Below are positions 1-5,336 of a stretch of DNA of 5,756 bases, piece after piece. Both the position numbers and the translations under genes were made by a program. Every line of letters starts with the position of its first letter. Position 1 is the first letter of the stretch. The notes beneath the pieces were generated by a model. The model was not told the DNA's origin. It saw only the letters and a program-made list of their open reading frames with translations, and made no database searches. The DNA is from an uncultured Actinomycetes bacterium (GTDB lineage Bacteria; Actinomycetota; Actinomycetes; Nanopelagicales; Nanopelagicaceae), in NCBI GenBank assembly GCA_903899145.1, contig CAIUHY010000122.1:1-5756 (forward strand). The letters run 5' to 3'.

Positions 1-21
1 AGCGTGTGACCTGCATTTATA

Positions 22-97
22 TGGTGCGCTTGAAGGGATTCGAACCCCTAACCTTCTGATCCGTAGTCAGATGCTCTATCCGTTGAGCTACAAGCGC
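22..97 (-). tRNA. tRNA-Arg (anticodon ACG), CCA encoded
   Basis: The minus strand folds as a full cloverleaf. The 7-bp acceptor stem pairs GCGCTTG (97-91) with CAAGCGC (32-26). The D arm contains AGCTC...GAGC. The anticodon stem TCTGA/TCAGA closes the loop CTACGGA, whose anticodon is ACG, and the T arm has the usual GGTTCGAATCC. The discriminator base is A (position 25) and the CCA tail is encoded in the DNA (24-22). The A at wobble position 34 would be expected to be deaminated to inosine by TadA, letting it read CGU, CGC and CGA. It lies 81 bases downstream of the glycerate kinase stop on the same strand. I see no clear promoter of its own, so it may be co-transcribed or use a weak one. Confidence 0.97.
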
Positions 98-178
98 AGT
101 AGAACGCGGTAAAGACTACACCACCTTCAGAGGGGGGTTCTATTTCTCAAGCACTTGCTTAGGCAAATTGAAGATGTT

Positions 179-1144
179 CTAAGCATTCCTAGCCAGTTCG
201 ATCCCGGCTTGCTCTATCCATTTTATTGGGTCATCCATTGACTCTTTTGCTGACCCAGATATTTGGCTAAGGACCACTCCAATTAGATTTTCTTCTTTTA
301 AGTTAATAGCTGTCTGGCCTACACAAAGCATTACATTTTTGTTCTTCACTCTTGCAATTTCTAATACTTTCCCAACAACTTTCCCATAGCGGCTTTGCTG
401 ATCAAACATTCCTTCGCCAGTAATTACTACATCGCAATTTTCGATTGCATCGGCTAAACCAACTAATTGCGCAACTGTCTCTGACCCAGATGTAAGAGTG
501 GCCCCCCACAGCCATTTGAGTCCATATGGCGTACCTCCTGCAGCCCCTGCCCCATTAAAATCCTCTCTTCCAACTACCTCATGAAACTTATGAAGGCCAT
601 CTTCAAGAAGAAGGATGTCACTGTCAGTGGCCCCTTTTTGCGGACCATATACGGTAGCTGAACCATTAGGGCCAAGGAGGGGATTGTTTACATCTACTAA
701 ACATAAGACACCTCCGGTAGGCATATCTATAATTTTGCTGAAATCGATCTCATCTAATTCTAATAAACCACCGCCACCCATTGATATTAATTTTCCACTT
801 TTATCAACAAACTTTGCTCCTAAAGCAATCAAAGCGCCGACACCTCCATCGGTACTAGCCGAACCGCCAACGCATGCGATTATTCTCTTAACATTTGGAT
901 TTTTAGAAGCAGATTTAAGAAGTTCACCGAATGCAAAAGTATTCGCTTCCAAGGGATATAAATTATCCATATAGATTAATCCGCAGGCATTAGCCAATTC
1001 AACAATTGCAGTTCCTTCTTCCAAAAGACACCAATATGCCCAATGTAATTTGTCTTTAAAGATATGTACTTGCTGTTTAAAAATTTTTGACTCGGGATAG
1101 ATTGAAGAAATTGTTTCTAGAGTACCTTCTCCACCATCTGCCAT
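179..1144 (-). CDS. glxK: Glycerate 2-kinase, GlxK/GarK family (start codon problem)
   Basis: Phosphorylates D-glycerate with ATP in the cytoplasm; this family is now regarded as making 2-phosphoglycerate, which enters lower glycolysis. Family motifs, numbered from the ATG at 1144, are ADGGEGT (2-8), VGGSASTDGGVGALIALGAKF (about 92-112), DVNNPLLGPNGSATVYGPQKGAT (about 151-173), GAGAAGGTPYGL (198-209) and ITGEGMFDQQSRYGK (241-255). The first usable start in this frame is that ATG, giving 321 residues. Family members usually have about 370-380 residues, and ADGGEGT normally lies near residue 40. The missing N-terminus, including the conserved APDSFKGS segment, is encoded in frame directly upstream (1145-1267) but has no ATG, GTG or TTG. 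The gene is therefore either damaged at its start, affected by a one-base sequence error, or started unusually. It is the last gene of the probable MFS-TauE-methionine synthase operon. The stop is TAG at 179-181. Confidence 0.9.
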   Translation of the reverse strand: MADGGEGTLETISSIYPESKIFKQQVHIFKDKLHWAYWCLLEEGTAIVELANACGLIYMDNLYPLEANTFAFGELLKSASKNPNVKRIIACVGGSASTDGGVGALIALGAKFVDKSGKLISMGGGGLLELDEIDFSKIIDMPTGGVLCLVDVNNPLLGPNGSATVYGPQKGATDSDILLLEDGLHKFHEVVGREDFNGAGAAGGTPYGLKWLWGATLTSGSETVAQLVGLADAIENCDVVITGEGMFDQQSRYGKVVGKVLEIARVKNKNVMLCVGQTAINLKEENLIGVVLSQISGSAKESMDDPIKWIEQAGIELARNA

Positions 1145-1267
1145 AGGAATAAGTACAATCTCATCCTGAGGTCTTACTTGTTTCCACCCTAATGAGAGCG
1201 CCTGAGCAACTTCAATATTTGTCGCCGAGCCCTTGAAAGAATCAGGAGCAATTAAAACCTTAACTTT
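1145..1267 (-). other. In-frame N-terminal coding segment of the glycerate kinase, lacking a start codon
   Basis: Reading the minus strand in the kinase frame gives 41 codons joined without interruption to the ATG at 1144. They begin KVKVLIAPDSFKGSATN and end DEIVLIP. This is the normal amino end of GlxK/GarK enzymes (typically M-K-V-x-I-A-P-D-S-F-K-G-S), including residues expected at the substrate site, so it was coding until recently or still is. Going upstream the frame reads AAA (1267), TAT, GCT and then TAG (1276-1274). No ATG, GTG or TTG occurs anywhere in the segment. An ATT at 1252-1250 is the only AUU-type candidate near the amino end. One extra G between 1268 and 1267 would create ATG in frame and an ATGA overlap with the upstream stop. 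Confidence 0.8.
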
Positions 1268-2294
1268 ATAAGCCTAATTCCGCATTTAATAATGCTGTAC
1301 CTGCAGCCAAAGAGCGAAGTTTTCCATCAGCGACTTGTCTAGATAATGGAACCATCCCACAATTTGTACATGCATATAAGTGTTCGATATCTACATATCT
1401 CAAGGATTCACGAAGAACACTAGCGACTTGCTCTGGTGTTTCAACCTGGTTACTTGCTACATCAATCGCACCGACCATAATATCTTTACCACGGAGCATC
1501 TCAATGAATTCCATTGGAACTCGAGAATTTTGGCATTCTAAACTTACTTGATCAATTGTGCTTTTAGCGAGCAACGGGAAAACGTTTTCATATTGCCTCC
1601 ACTCATCACCTAAGGTTTCTTTCCACTTGGTATTAGCTTCAATACCGTATCCATAGCAAATGTGAACTGCCGTTTTACTTGTTAACCCGCTAGCTGCCCT
1701 CTCTAAAGTCGAGATTCCCCACTCCTTAACATCATCAAAAAAGACGTTAAAGGCTGGTTCATCAAATTGAATAACGTCTATTCCGGCCGCTACTAACTCT
1801 TTTGCCTCTTCATTTAAAATTTCAGCAAATGCCCATGCTAATTCTCTTCGACTTTTGTAATAATCATCAAAAAGTGTGTCAATGAGAGTCATGGGTCCTG
1901 GAAGTGTGAACTTAAGGGTCTTATCTGTTAATGAGCGTAAAATTTTTGCATCTTCAACGAAAACCGCATGTCCTCTTGTAATTTGATCAACAACTACAGG
2001 AACCTCAGCATCATATCTATCTCTAATTCTCATGACTTTCTTGTTTTTAAAATCAACACCATTTTGGTTTTCAATAAAAGTTGTCACAAAATGTTGACGT
2101 GTTTGCTCGCCATCGCCAATAACATCTATCCCTGCGTTAATCTGATTCGCTACCGCAACGCTCATTGCGTCGGTTTTAGCTTCCCTGAGTGAGTCACCTT
2201 CAAATCTCCAAGGTGCCCATAATTTTTCAGGTTCAGCAAGCCAAATTGGTTTTGGCAAGCTTCCAGCTATCGCGCTCTGAATTCTATTTTTCAC
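1266..2294 (-). CDS. MetE C-terminal-like methionine synthase (MesD / core-MetE type)
   Basis: Predicted zinc-dependent methyltransferase making methionine from homocysteine. At 342 residues it corresponds only to the catalytic C-terminal barrel of the roughly 750-residue cobalamin-independent MetE; the N-terminal half that helps bind polyglutamyl folate is absent. Visible motifs are AGSLPKP (10-16), DGEQTRQHF (61-69), LPGPMT (131-136), QFDEPAF (176-182), HICYGYG (211-217), SLECQNSR (251-258) and TNCGM (310-314). His211, Cys213, Glu253 and Cys312 match the MetE zinc ligands. The DGEQTRQHFVTTFIE and AVHICYGYGI wording resembles, from memory, the Acinetobacter MesD family, which works with the partner MesX and does not use folyl-polyglutamate as methyl donor. 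Core-MetE enzymes that take methyl from a corrinoid protein are the alternative. The start is GTG with a weak GGGA 7 bases upstream, 18 bases after the TauE/SafE stop. The stop TAA touches the glycerate kinase frame. Confidence 0.87.
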   Translation of the reverse strand: MKNRIQSAIAGSLPKPIWLAEPEKLWAPWRFEGDSLREAKTDAMSVAVANQINAGIDVIGDGEQTRQHFVTTFIENQNGVDFKNKKVMRIRDRYDAEVPVVVDQITRGHAVFVEDAKILRSLTDKTLKFTLPGPMTLIDTLFDDYYKSRRELAWAFAEILNEEAKELVAAGIDVIQFDEPAFNVFFDDVKEWGISTLERAASGLTSKTAVHICYGYGIEANTKWKETLGDEWRQYENVFPLLAKSTIDQVSLECQNSRVPMEFIEMLRGKDIMVGAIDVASNQVETPEQVASVLRESLRYVDIEHLYACTNCGMVPLSRQVADGKLRSLAAGTALLNAELGL

Positions 2295-2312
2295 TTTACT
2301 GTCCCATTATTT

Positions 2313-2678
2313 TTATTTAACCAAAATAAACTTAAGGCCAACGCAAAGTAGCAATATTCCAAATCCACGATTAACCCAAATATTCCCAATGCTTAGCCCA
2401 ATATGTGCGCCGACATAAGCCATGATAAAAATTCCCAGGGATAACGCCCCGGCGACTTTAAAATCAACATCACCTGATTTCGCATATTTTAAAACCGCAA
2501 GTATTCCAACTGGGAGCAACATCGCAGATAATGATGTGCCAATAGCACGTGCTGGTGTGAACTTTAAGAAAGCAATAAGCATTGGGACTATTACGATCCC
2601 ACCACCAATGCCAAATAGCCCAGAAAGCACTCCCGCGAGAGTTCCAATGGCAAGTCCAACAAGTATATGGACTAACAT
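2313..2678 (-). CDS. Half-size TauE/SafE (TSUP) family membrane permease
   Basis: Integral membrane protein of 121 residues with about four hydrophobic helices. It carries one copy of the family repeat: GVLSGLFGIGGGIVIVPML (16-34), then ARAIGTSLSAMLLP (43-56), KYAKSGDVDF (64-73) and GAHIGLSIG (90-98). Full-length members have two such repeats in roughly 250 residues, so this one probably works as a dimer. Half-size versions are known in bacteria, and both ends look natural: the signature begins near residue 15, as in complete proteins, and the last helix is complete. The family exports or imports sulfite, sulfonates and other small organic anions; the substrate here is unknown. A methionine synthase 18 bases downstream makes sulfur compounds a reasonable guess. 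The ATG at 2678 is the only good start, but no ribosome-binding site is well placed before it (GAGAG is about 14 bases away). Confidence 0.85.
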   Translation of the reverse strand: MLVHILVGLAIGTLAGVLSGLFGIGGGIVIVPMLIAFLKFTPARAIGTSLSAMLLPVGILAVLKYAKSGDVDFKVAGALSLGIFIMAYVGAHIGLSIGNIWVNRGFGILLLCVGLKFILVK

Positions 2679-2699
2679 TTTTTGATAGTTATCTCTCTT

Positions 2700-3863
2700 T
2701 TAAATCTTTTGATGACTACCTGCACGAGTTGCAACAACAACTTGGACAGCGGCCAACCCAACAATGAAGAGCAAGCTCTTATTCCAACTACCAGTTGCAT
2801 TAAACAGGCCGCCAATGATCATTGGTGAGACGGTTGCCATCAAGTACCCAACGCATTGCATCATAATTGAAAGGAACTTTGTGTTGGCAGGGCTATTAGC
2901 TCGAAATACGACAAGGAATAATGCTAATGAGAATGTCACGTAAACTCCGATATTACCCAAAATGACCCATAACCAAAGACGCCAACCAGAATCTACTGAG
3001 ATTGCATAGTATGAAACTGCAAGGAAAATTGAAAAAATAACCAGTATCACTCTGAAGTCTTTTCTCTTCGAAGCAAAGTGTGGGACTGCAAGACTTAGTA
3101 GCGACCCCACTATGGTGGCAAGGGCTACCAATAACCCAGCATGGACAAGGGTGAATCCCTTAGCAACCAGAATTGTTGGTAGCCAAGTAGCAGATGCATA
3201 GTGAATCATGTTCAGTAAGCCGAAAAATAAAGTGATTGACCAAGCTGTTTTACTTTTAAATAATGGGTTCTTCCAAAAACTAGGACCTTCTTCAGCAATT
3301 TCAGTAACGCCGGAGCTTGGTATCTTGCTCCACCACCAAATAGCGGTGATTGCCCCAACGATGAACCATGGGACCATCGCCATACGCCATGAGTACGAAG
3401 TTGCTGCTGCTAATGGTGCGGTAATTGCCAAAGAAATTGCAGCACAAGAACCCATAATCGCTGCATAAACTCCAGTCAATAATCCAGCATTGTGGTCGGT
3501 ATTCTCTTTAACCCAAACTGGCAACATATAGTTTAGAACTGCTACTGAAATACCAAGTGATATTGAAAAAATCAATAATGAGGCCACACCAAAGGTGGTA
3601 CGGAGCATTAAAGATAATGTAAGTACTGTGATTGCGTAACTGATGATTCGGTTGGTATTACCAAGGCGGCTAATACTGCGCATCAATATGGCAGAAAGGG
3701 AGAAGCAGAGCAAAGGAGTCGCTGCAAGTACGGACTCAGTAAATACACTGATTCCATACTGTTGTTTGATGATTGGCAGTAGTGGACCGATTAAAATTAA
3801 ACCAGCCCTCATATTTACTGCAACGGCAAAAATTGGTAGGCCACGCTTTAATGTTGAAATCAT
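2700..3863 (-). CDS. MFS permease, CynX/NimT (cyanate transporter) type
   Basis: A 387-residue major facilitator protein of about 12 membrane helices. The amino end has the pattern N17-x-R19-x-GLILIGPLLPII typical of the CynX/NimT group, followed in the first half by LPVWVKE (114-120), GLLTGVYAAIMGSCAAISLAITAPL (127-151) and a W159-R160 pair. A polar stretch at about 180-208 separates the two six-helix halves. Members carry cyanate, nitroimidazole-type compounds or other small anions by proton-linked transport; the substrate here cannot be read from sequence. The ATG at 3863 has AGG 8 bases upstream. It follows the aquaporin stop by 57 bases and precedes TauE/SafE by 21 bases, so it is probably the first gene of the four-gene operon or continues the aquaporin transcript. 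With glycerate kinase and methionine synthase downstream, an organic-acid substrate is possible but not shown. Confidence 0.85.
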   Translation of the reverse strand: MISTLKRGLPIFAVAVNMRAGLILIGPLLPIIKQQYGISVFTESVLAATPLLCFSLSAILMRSISRLGNTNRIISYAITVLTLSLMLRTTFGVASLLIFSISLGISVAVLNYMLPVWVKENTDHNAGLLTGVYAAIMGSCAAISLAITAPLAAATSYSWRMAMVPWFIVGAITAIWWWSKIPSSGVTEIAEEGPSFWKNPLFKSKTAWSITLFFGLLNMIHYASATWLPTILVAKGFTLVHAGLLVALATIVGSLLSLAVPHFASKRKDFRVILVIFSIFLAVSYYAISVDSGWRLWLWVILGNIGVYVTFSLALFLVVFRANSPANTKFLSIMMQCVGYLMATVSPMIIGGLFNATGSWNKSLLFIVGLAAVQVVVATRAGSHQKI

Positions 3864-3920
3864 TGTGAAAACCTAACAGACTTGGCCCTTTATTAGCAGA
3901 GAAATAGAGGGCGAATTCTT

Positions 3921-4571
3921 CTATTTTTCCGGTTGGATAACATTTTGGTAAATTAATGAAGCAGCAGCTCCTCCAACTAGGGGTCCGATTATCCAAACAA
4001 GAGCGTGTGAGAAATGACCCGAAATGAGAGCTGGGCCAAACCAGCGAGCAGGGTTAATCGCGGCTCCGGTAAGAGGGCCAAAGAATAAAATTGAGAGTGA
4101 GATAGTTAAGCCGATTGGAAAACCAGCTACAGCACCAAATGTGCCTCGACGATCCACTGCAACACCAAAAATCACTGAAACAAGTAAAAACGTTCCAAGC
4201 GCTTCAGCTAACATCGCTTGCATTGTTCCCACGCCAGGTGCAAGGGCTGGAATTCCTAAAGCCCCTCCGGCAGCACTTCCCATGATAGCCTTAAGCAATC
4301 CAGCTGCAACAGTTGCACCAGCTAATTGGGAGAGTACGTATACAAAAAAATCCTTAATAGAAATACGCCCTGTAACCAACATCCCAAACGAGACAGCCGG
4401 ATTAAAGTGAGCGCCTGAAACTGCAGCGAATGCACAAATCATTACCGCAATTGCTAAACCATGAGCCATGGCAATCCCAAGTAGATCTGCTTTACCAACA
4501 ACTATCGCTCCAGCACCAATAAAAACTAAAGTAAATGTTCCTAGAAACTCAGCATAAATTTTCTTAACCAA
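3921..4571 (-). CDS. Aquaporin / MIP family channel with TIP-like selectivity filter
   Basis: A 216-residue channel of six membrane helices plus two half-helices, near the size of E. coli AqpZ and shorter than typical glycerol facilitators. The MIP signatures are AEFLGTFTLVFIGAG (7-21), the first NPA box GAHFNPAVS (53-61) and the second, GAAINPARWFGPAL (169-182). Aligning by eye to AqpZ from each NPA box puts His37 at the AqpZ Phe43 position, Ile161 at His174, Ala170 at Thr183 and Arg176 at Arg189. The His-Ile-Ala-Arg filter resembles plant tonoplast intrinsic proteins and differs from both water-only AqpZ and GlpF (Trp-Gly-Phe-Arg). Water is the safe substrate; ammonia, urea or peroxide are possible by analogy. 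The start is TTG at 4571, chosen because a perfect AGGAGG lies 5 bases upstream. The small membrane protein gene ends 40 bases before it. Confidence 0.94.
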   Translation of the reverse strand: MVKKIYAEFLGTFTLVFIGAGAIVVGKADLLGIAMAHGLAIAVMICAFAAVSGAHFNPAVSFGMLVTGRISIKDFFVYVLSQLAGATVAAGLLKAIMGSAAGGALGIPALAPGVGTMQAMLAEALGTFLLVSVIFGVAVDRRGTFGAVAGFPIGLTISLSILFFGPLTGAAINPARWFGPALISGHFSHALVWIIGPLVGGAAASLIYQNVIQPEK

Positions 4572-4576
4572 AGTAA

Positions 4577-4582
4577 CCTCCT
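4577..4582 (-). promoter_or_regulatory. Ribosome binding site of the aquaporin gene
   Basis: The minus strand reads AGGAGG, then five bases (TTACT), then TTG GTT AAG. This full-consensus Shine-Dalgarno site fixes the rare TTG at 4571 as the start. It is the strongest ribosome site in the window and contrasts with the apparently leaderless genes at 4800, 5235 and 5337. It suggests that the aquaporin is translated from inside a longer message. Confidence 0.88.
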
Positions 4583-4611
4583 ATTAAAAGTATTATTAAA
4601 AACTCTGAAAA

Positions 4612-4800
4612 TTACTTGCCTCTTACCATTCTAAAGAAATAGTTAATTATAAAACCGGAACAATAACCAATAACCGTGTTAACTATTAAAGTGGTTGGAT
4701 AGATGCTGGGCCAAAAGAGAGTGATACCAAGCCCAATAAATGCCCCAAGGAAGCCAAATTTACCTGCTGCTCGTGTTCTACTAATTACTTTTTTTGCCAT
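4612..4800 (-). CDS. Small two-helix membrane protein, unknown function
   Basis: A 62-residue protein I do not recognise. It has a basic amino end (MAKKVISRTRAAGK), a hydrophobic helix at about 15-30, a short loop with WPSIYP (30-35), a second helix at about 36-56 and a basic tail (RMVRGK). The charge pattern suggests both ends face the cytoplasm. Coding is supported by the good start context, by strongly hydrophobic segments bounded by charges, and by the tight fit between neighbours. The ATG at 4800 lies exactly 6 bases after a TAGAAT -10 box, so the message is probably leaderless. The aquaporin starts 40 bases after its stop, so the two may be co-expressed. No function can be assigned. Confidence 0.7.
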   Translation of the reverse strand: MAKKVISRTRAAGKFGFLGAFIGLGITLFWPSIYPTTLIVNTVIGYCSGFIINYFFRMVRGK

Positions 4801-4812
4801 GGAATAATTCTA
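4801..4812 (-). promoter_or_regulatory. -10 box directly before the small membrane protein start
   Basis: TAGAAT (4812-4807) matches five of six positions of TATAAT and is followed by TATTCC and then ATG. The spacing puts the transcription start at the A of the start codon. No good -35 box is seen 17-18 bases upstream; that area is occupied by the inverted repeat at 4821-4837. Confidence 0.5.
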
Positions 4813-4820
4813 AAGCCCGC

Positions 4821-4837
4821 ATAGCAATTTTTGCTAT
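4821..4837. promoter_or_regulatory. Perfect inverted repeat, possible operator
   Basis: ATAGCAA-TTT-TTGCTAT is a perfect 7-base inverted repeat with a 3-base centre. It lies between 8 bases upstream of the TAGAAT box and the -35 region of the small membrane protein promoter. No run of T follows on either strand and the arms are AT-rich, so a binding site for a dimeric regulator fits better than a terminator for the gene ending at 4864. It could also form a small hairpin in RNA. Confidence 0.45.
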
Positions 4838-4863
4838 AACTCGCCTAAAAAAGGAAGAAATTT

Positions 4864-5235
4864 CTATAAATCAGATCGCTCAATGTGCAAGGTATACAGG
4901 CCACTCTTAGAGTAAACAAACCCTTTTTTATCGCCTTCCAGGTATGTCTCTACGCCTTCGCTAATTTCAGATACCCATTCACCTGGGTACTCCCAACTAT
5001 GGATATCTGGCCATGGATTGGGTCGGTTGCGCATCTCAAATAAATCAACTACAAAGCTTTCAAATTCCTCTTCGATGAAAGCTTTGATGATCAAGTGATC
5101 GTGGTCAACAATCTCCTCTGCGATAGCTCCATCTGCCCGAGTTATCCCTATCTGTTTTGCCCGGCGGGCGTGAAGAACCTTCCTGCGGATTTCACTCATG
5201 GCATCTTGGCTTAACTGGCAATAGAGATGCTTCAT
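4864..5235 (-). CDS. Hypothetical acidic protein of 123 residues
   Basis: I do not recognise a family. It is predicted cytoplasmic, with no signal peptide or membrane helix. A basic segment at about 14-34 (SEIRRKVLHARRAKQIG) is followed by an acidic one (AEEIVDHDH at 39-47, EEEFESF at 55-61), then RPNPWPDIHSWEYPGEW (71-87), rich in Pro and Trp, and a likely beta-rich end (GFVYSKSGLYTLHIE, 105-119). The ATG at 5235 is preferred because a TATTAT box ends exactly 6 bases before it, consistent with a leaderless message; the internal ATG at 5199 (residue 13) is the alternative. The gene is divergent from ppdK, sharing a 101-base intergenic region, so the two could be regulated together. Confidence 0.7.
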   Translation of the reverse strand: MKHLYCQLSQDAMSEIRRKVLHARRAKQIGITRADGAIAEEIVDHDHLIIKAFIEEEFESFVVDLFEMRNRPNPWPDIHSWEYPGEWVSEISEGVETYLEGDKKGFVYSKSGLYTLHIERSDL

Positions 5236-5272
5236 CCCCCAATAATAACCTCAGGGATGGAGGCCCTGTCTA
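5236..5272 (-). promoter_or_regulatory. Predicted promoter of the 123-residue protein gene
   Basis: On the minus strand TAGACA (5272-5267, five of six matches to TTGACA) and TATTAT (5247-5242) are separated by 19 bases, slightly long. After the -10 box come TGGGGG and then ATG. The six-base gap would place the transcript start at the start codon, giving a leaderless message. The GGGGG touching the ATG is too close to act as a Shine-Dalgarno site. Confidence 0.5.
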
Positions 5273-5277
5273 TCCCT
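5253..5277. repeat. Inverted repeat in the divergent intergenic region
   Basis: AGGGAT (5253-5258) and ATCCCT (5272-5277) form a 6-base inverted repeat around 13 bases. The overlapping CAGGG (5252-5256) and CCCTG (5264-5268) form a shorter alternative hairpin. The repeat overlaps the -35 box of the minus-strand gene and lies upstream of the ppdK promoter. It could be an operator serving both genes, or chance in a GC-rich patch. Confidence 0.3.
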
Positions 5278-5319
5278 CATTCAATGGGGTTCTCGGGCTG
5301 GATCAGGCTTTACAGCTTT

Positions 5320-5336
5320 TGTTATAGTATTTTCAT
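5320..5336 (+). promoter_or_regulatory. Predicted ppdK promoter (extended -10) with near-leaderless start
   Basis: TGT followed by TATAGT (5323-5328) is an extended -10 element with five of six matches to TATAAT; no clear -35 box is seen at normal distance. Transcription would begin about A5335, two bases before the ATG at 5337. Read instead as TAGTAT (5325-5330), the -10 box lies exactly 6 bases before the ATG. No Shine-Dalgarno sequence precedes the start, so translation is probably leaderless. Confidence 0.55.

Noticed and set aside
98..178. Promoter or terminator between the glycerate kinase and tRNA-Arg
   Set aside because: TAGTCT (118-113) and TTGAGA (150-145) on the minus strand are 26 bases apart, too far for one promoter, and only 4-base hairpins are present.
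615..974. Plus-strand open frame of 119 codons
   Set aside because: It lies antisense inside the glycerate kinase gene, whose motifs are unmistakable; its Pro/Ser-rich translation shows no domain.
1266..2294. Truncated metE pseudogene
   Set aside because: The amino end is a natural GTG start with its own conserved AGSLPKP segment and all zinc ligands are present, so it is a complete short-family enzyme.
3902..3926. Inverted repeat AAATAGA...TCTATTT after the aquaporin stop, as a terminator
   Set aside because: The arms are AT-rich with an 11-base loop and only a short, interrupted T run; too weak to call a terminator, and the MFS gene follows closely.
3736..3996. Minus-strand open frame spanning the aquaporin end and MFS start
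   Set aside because: Out of frame with both real genes and overlapping them; no ribosome site or recognisable domain.
4024..4410. Plus-strand open frame of 128 codons
   Set aside because: Antisense to the aquaporin, covering its second NPA box; the Pro/Ala-rich translation is a by-product of the opposite strand.
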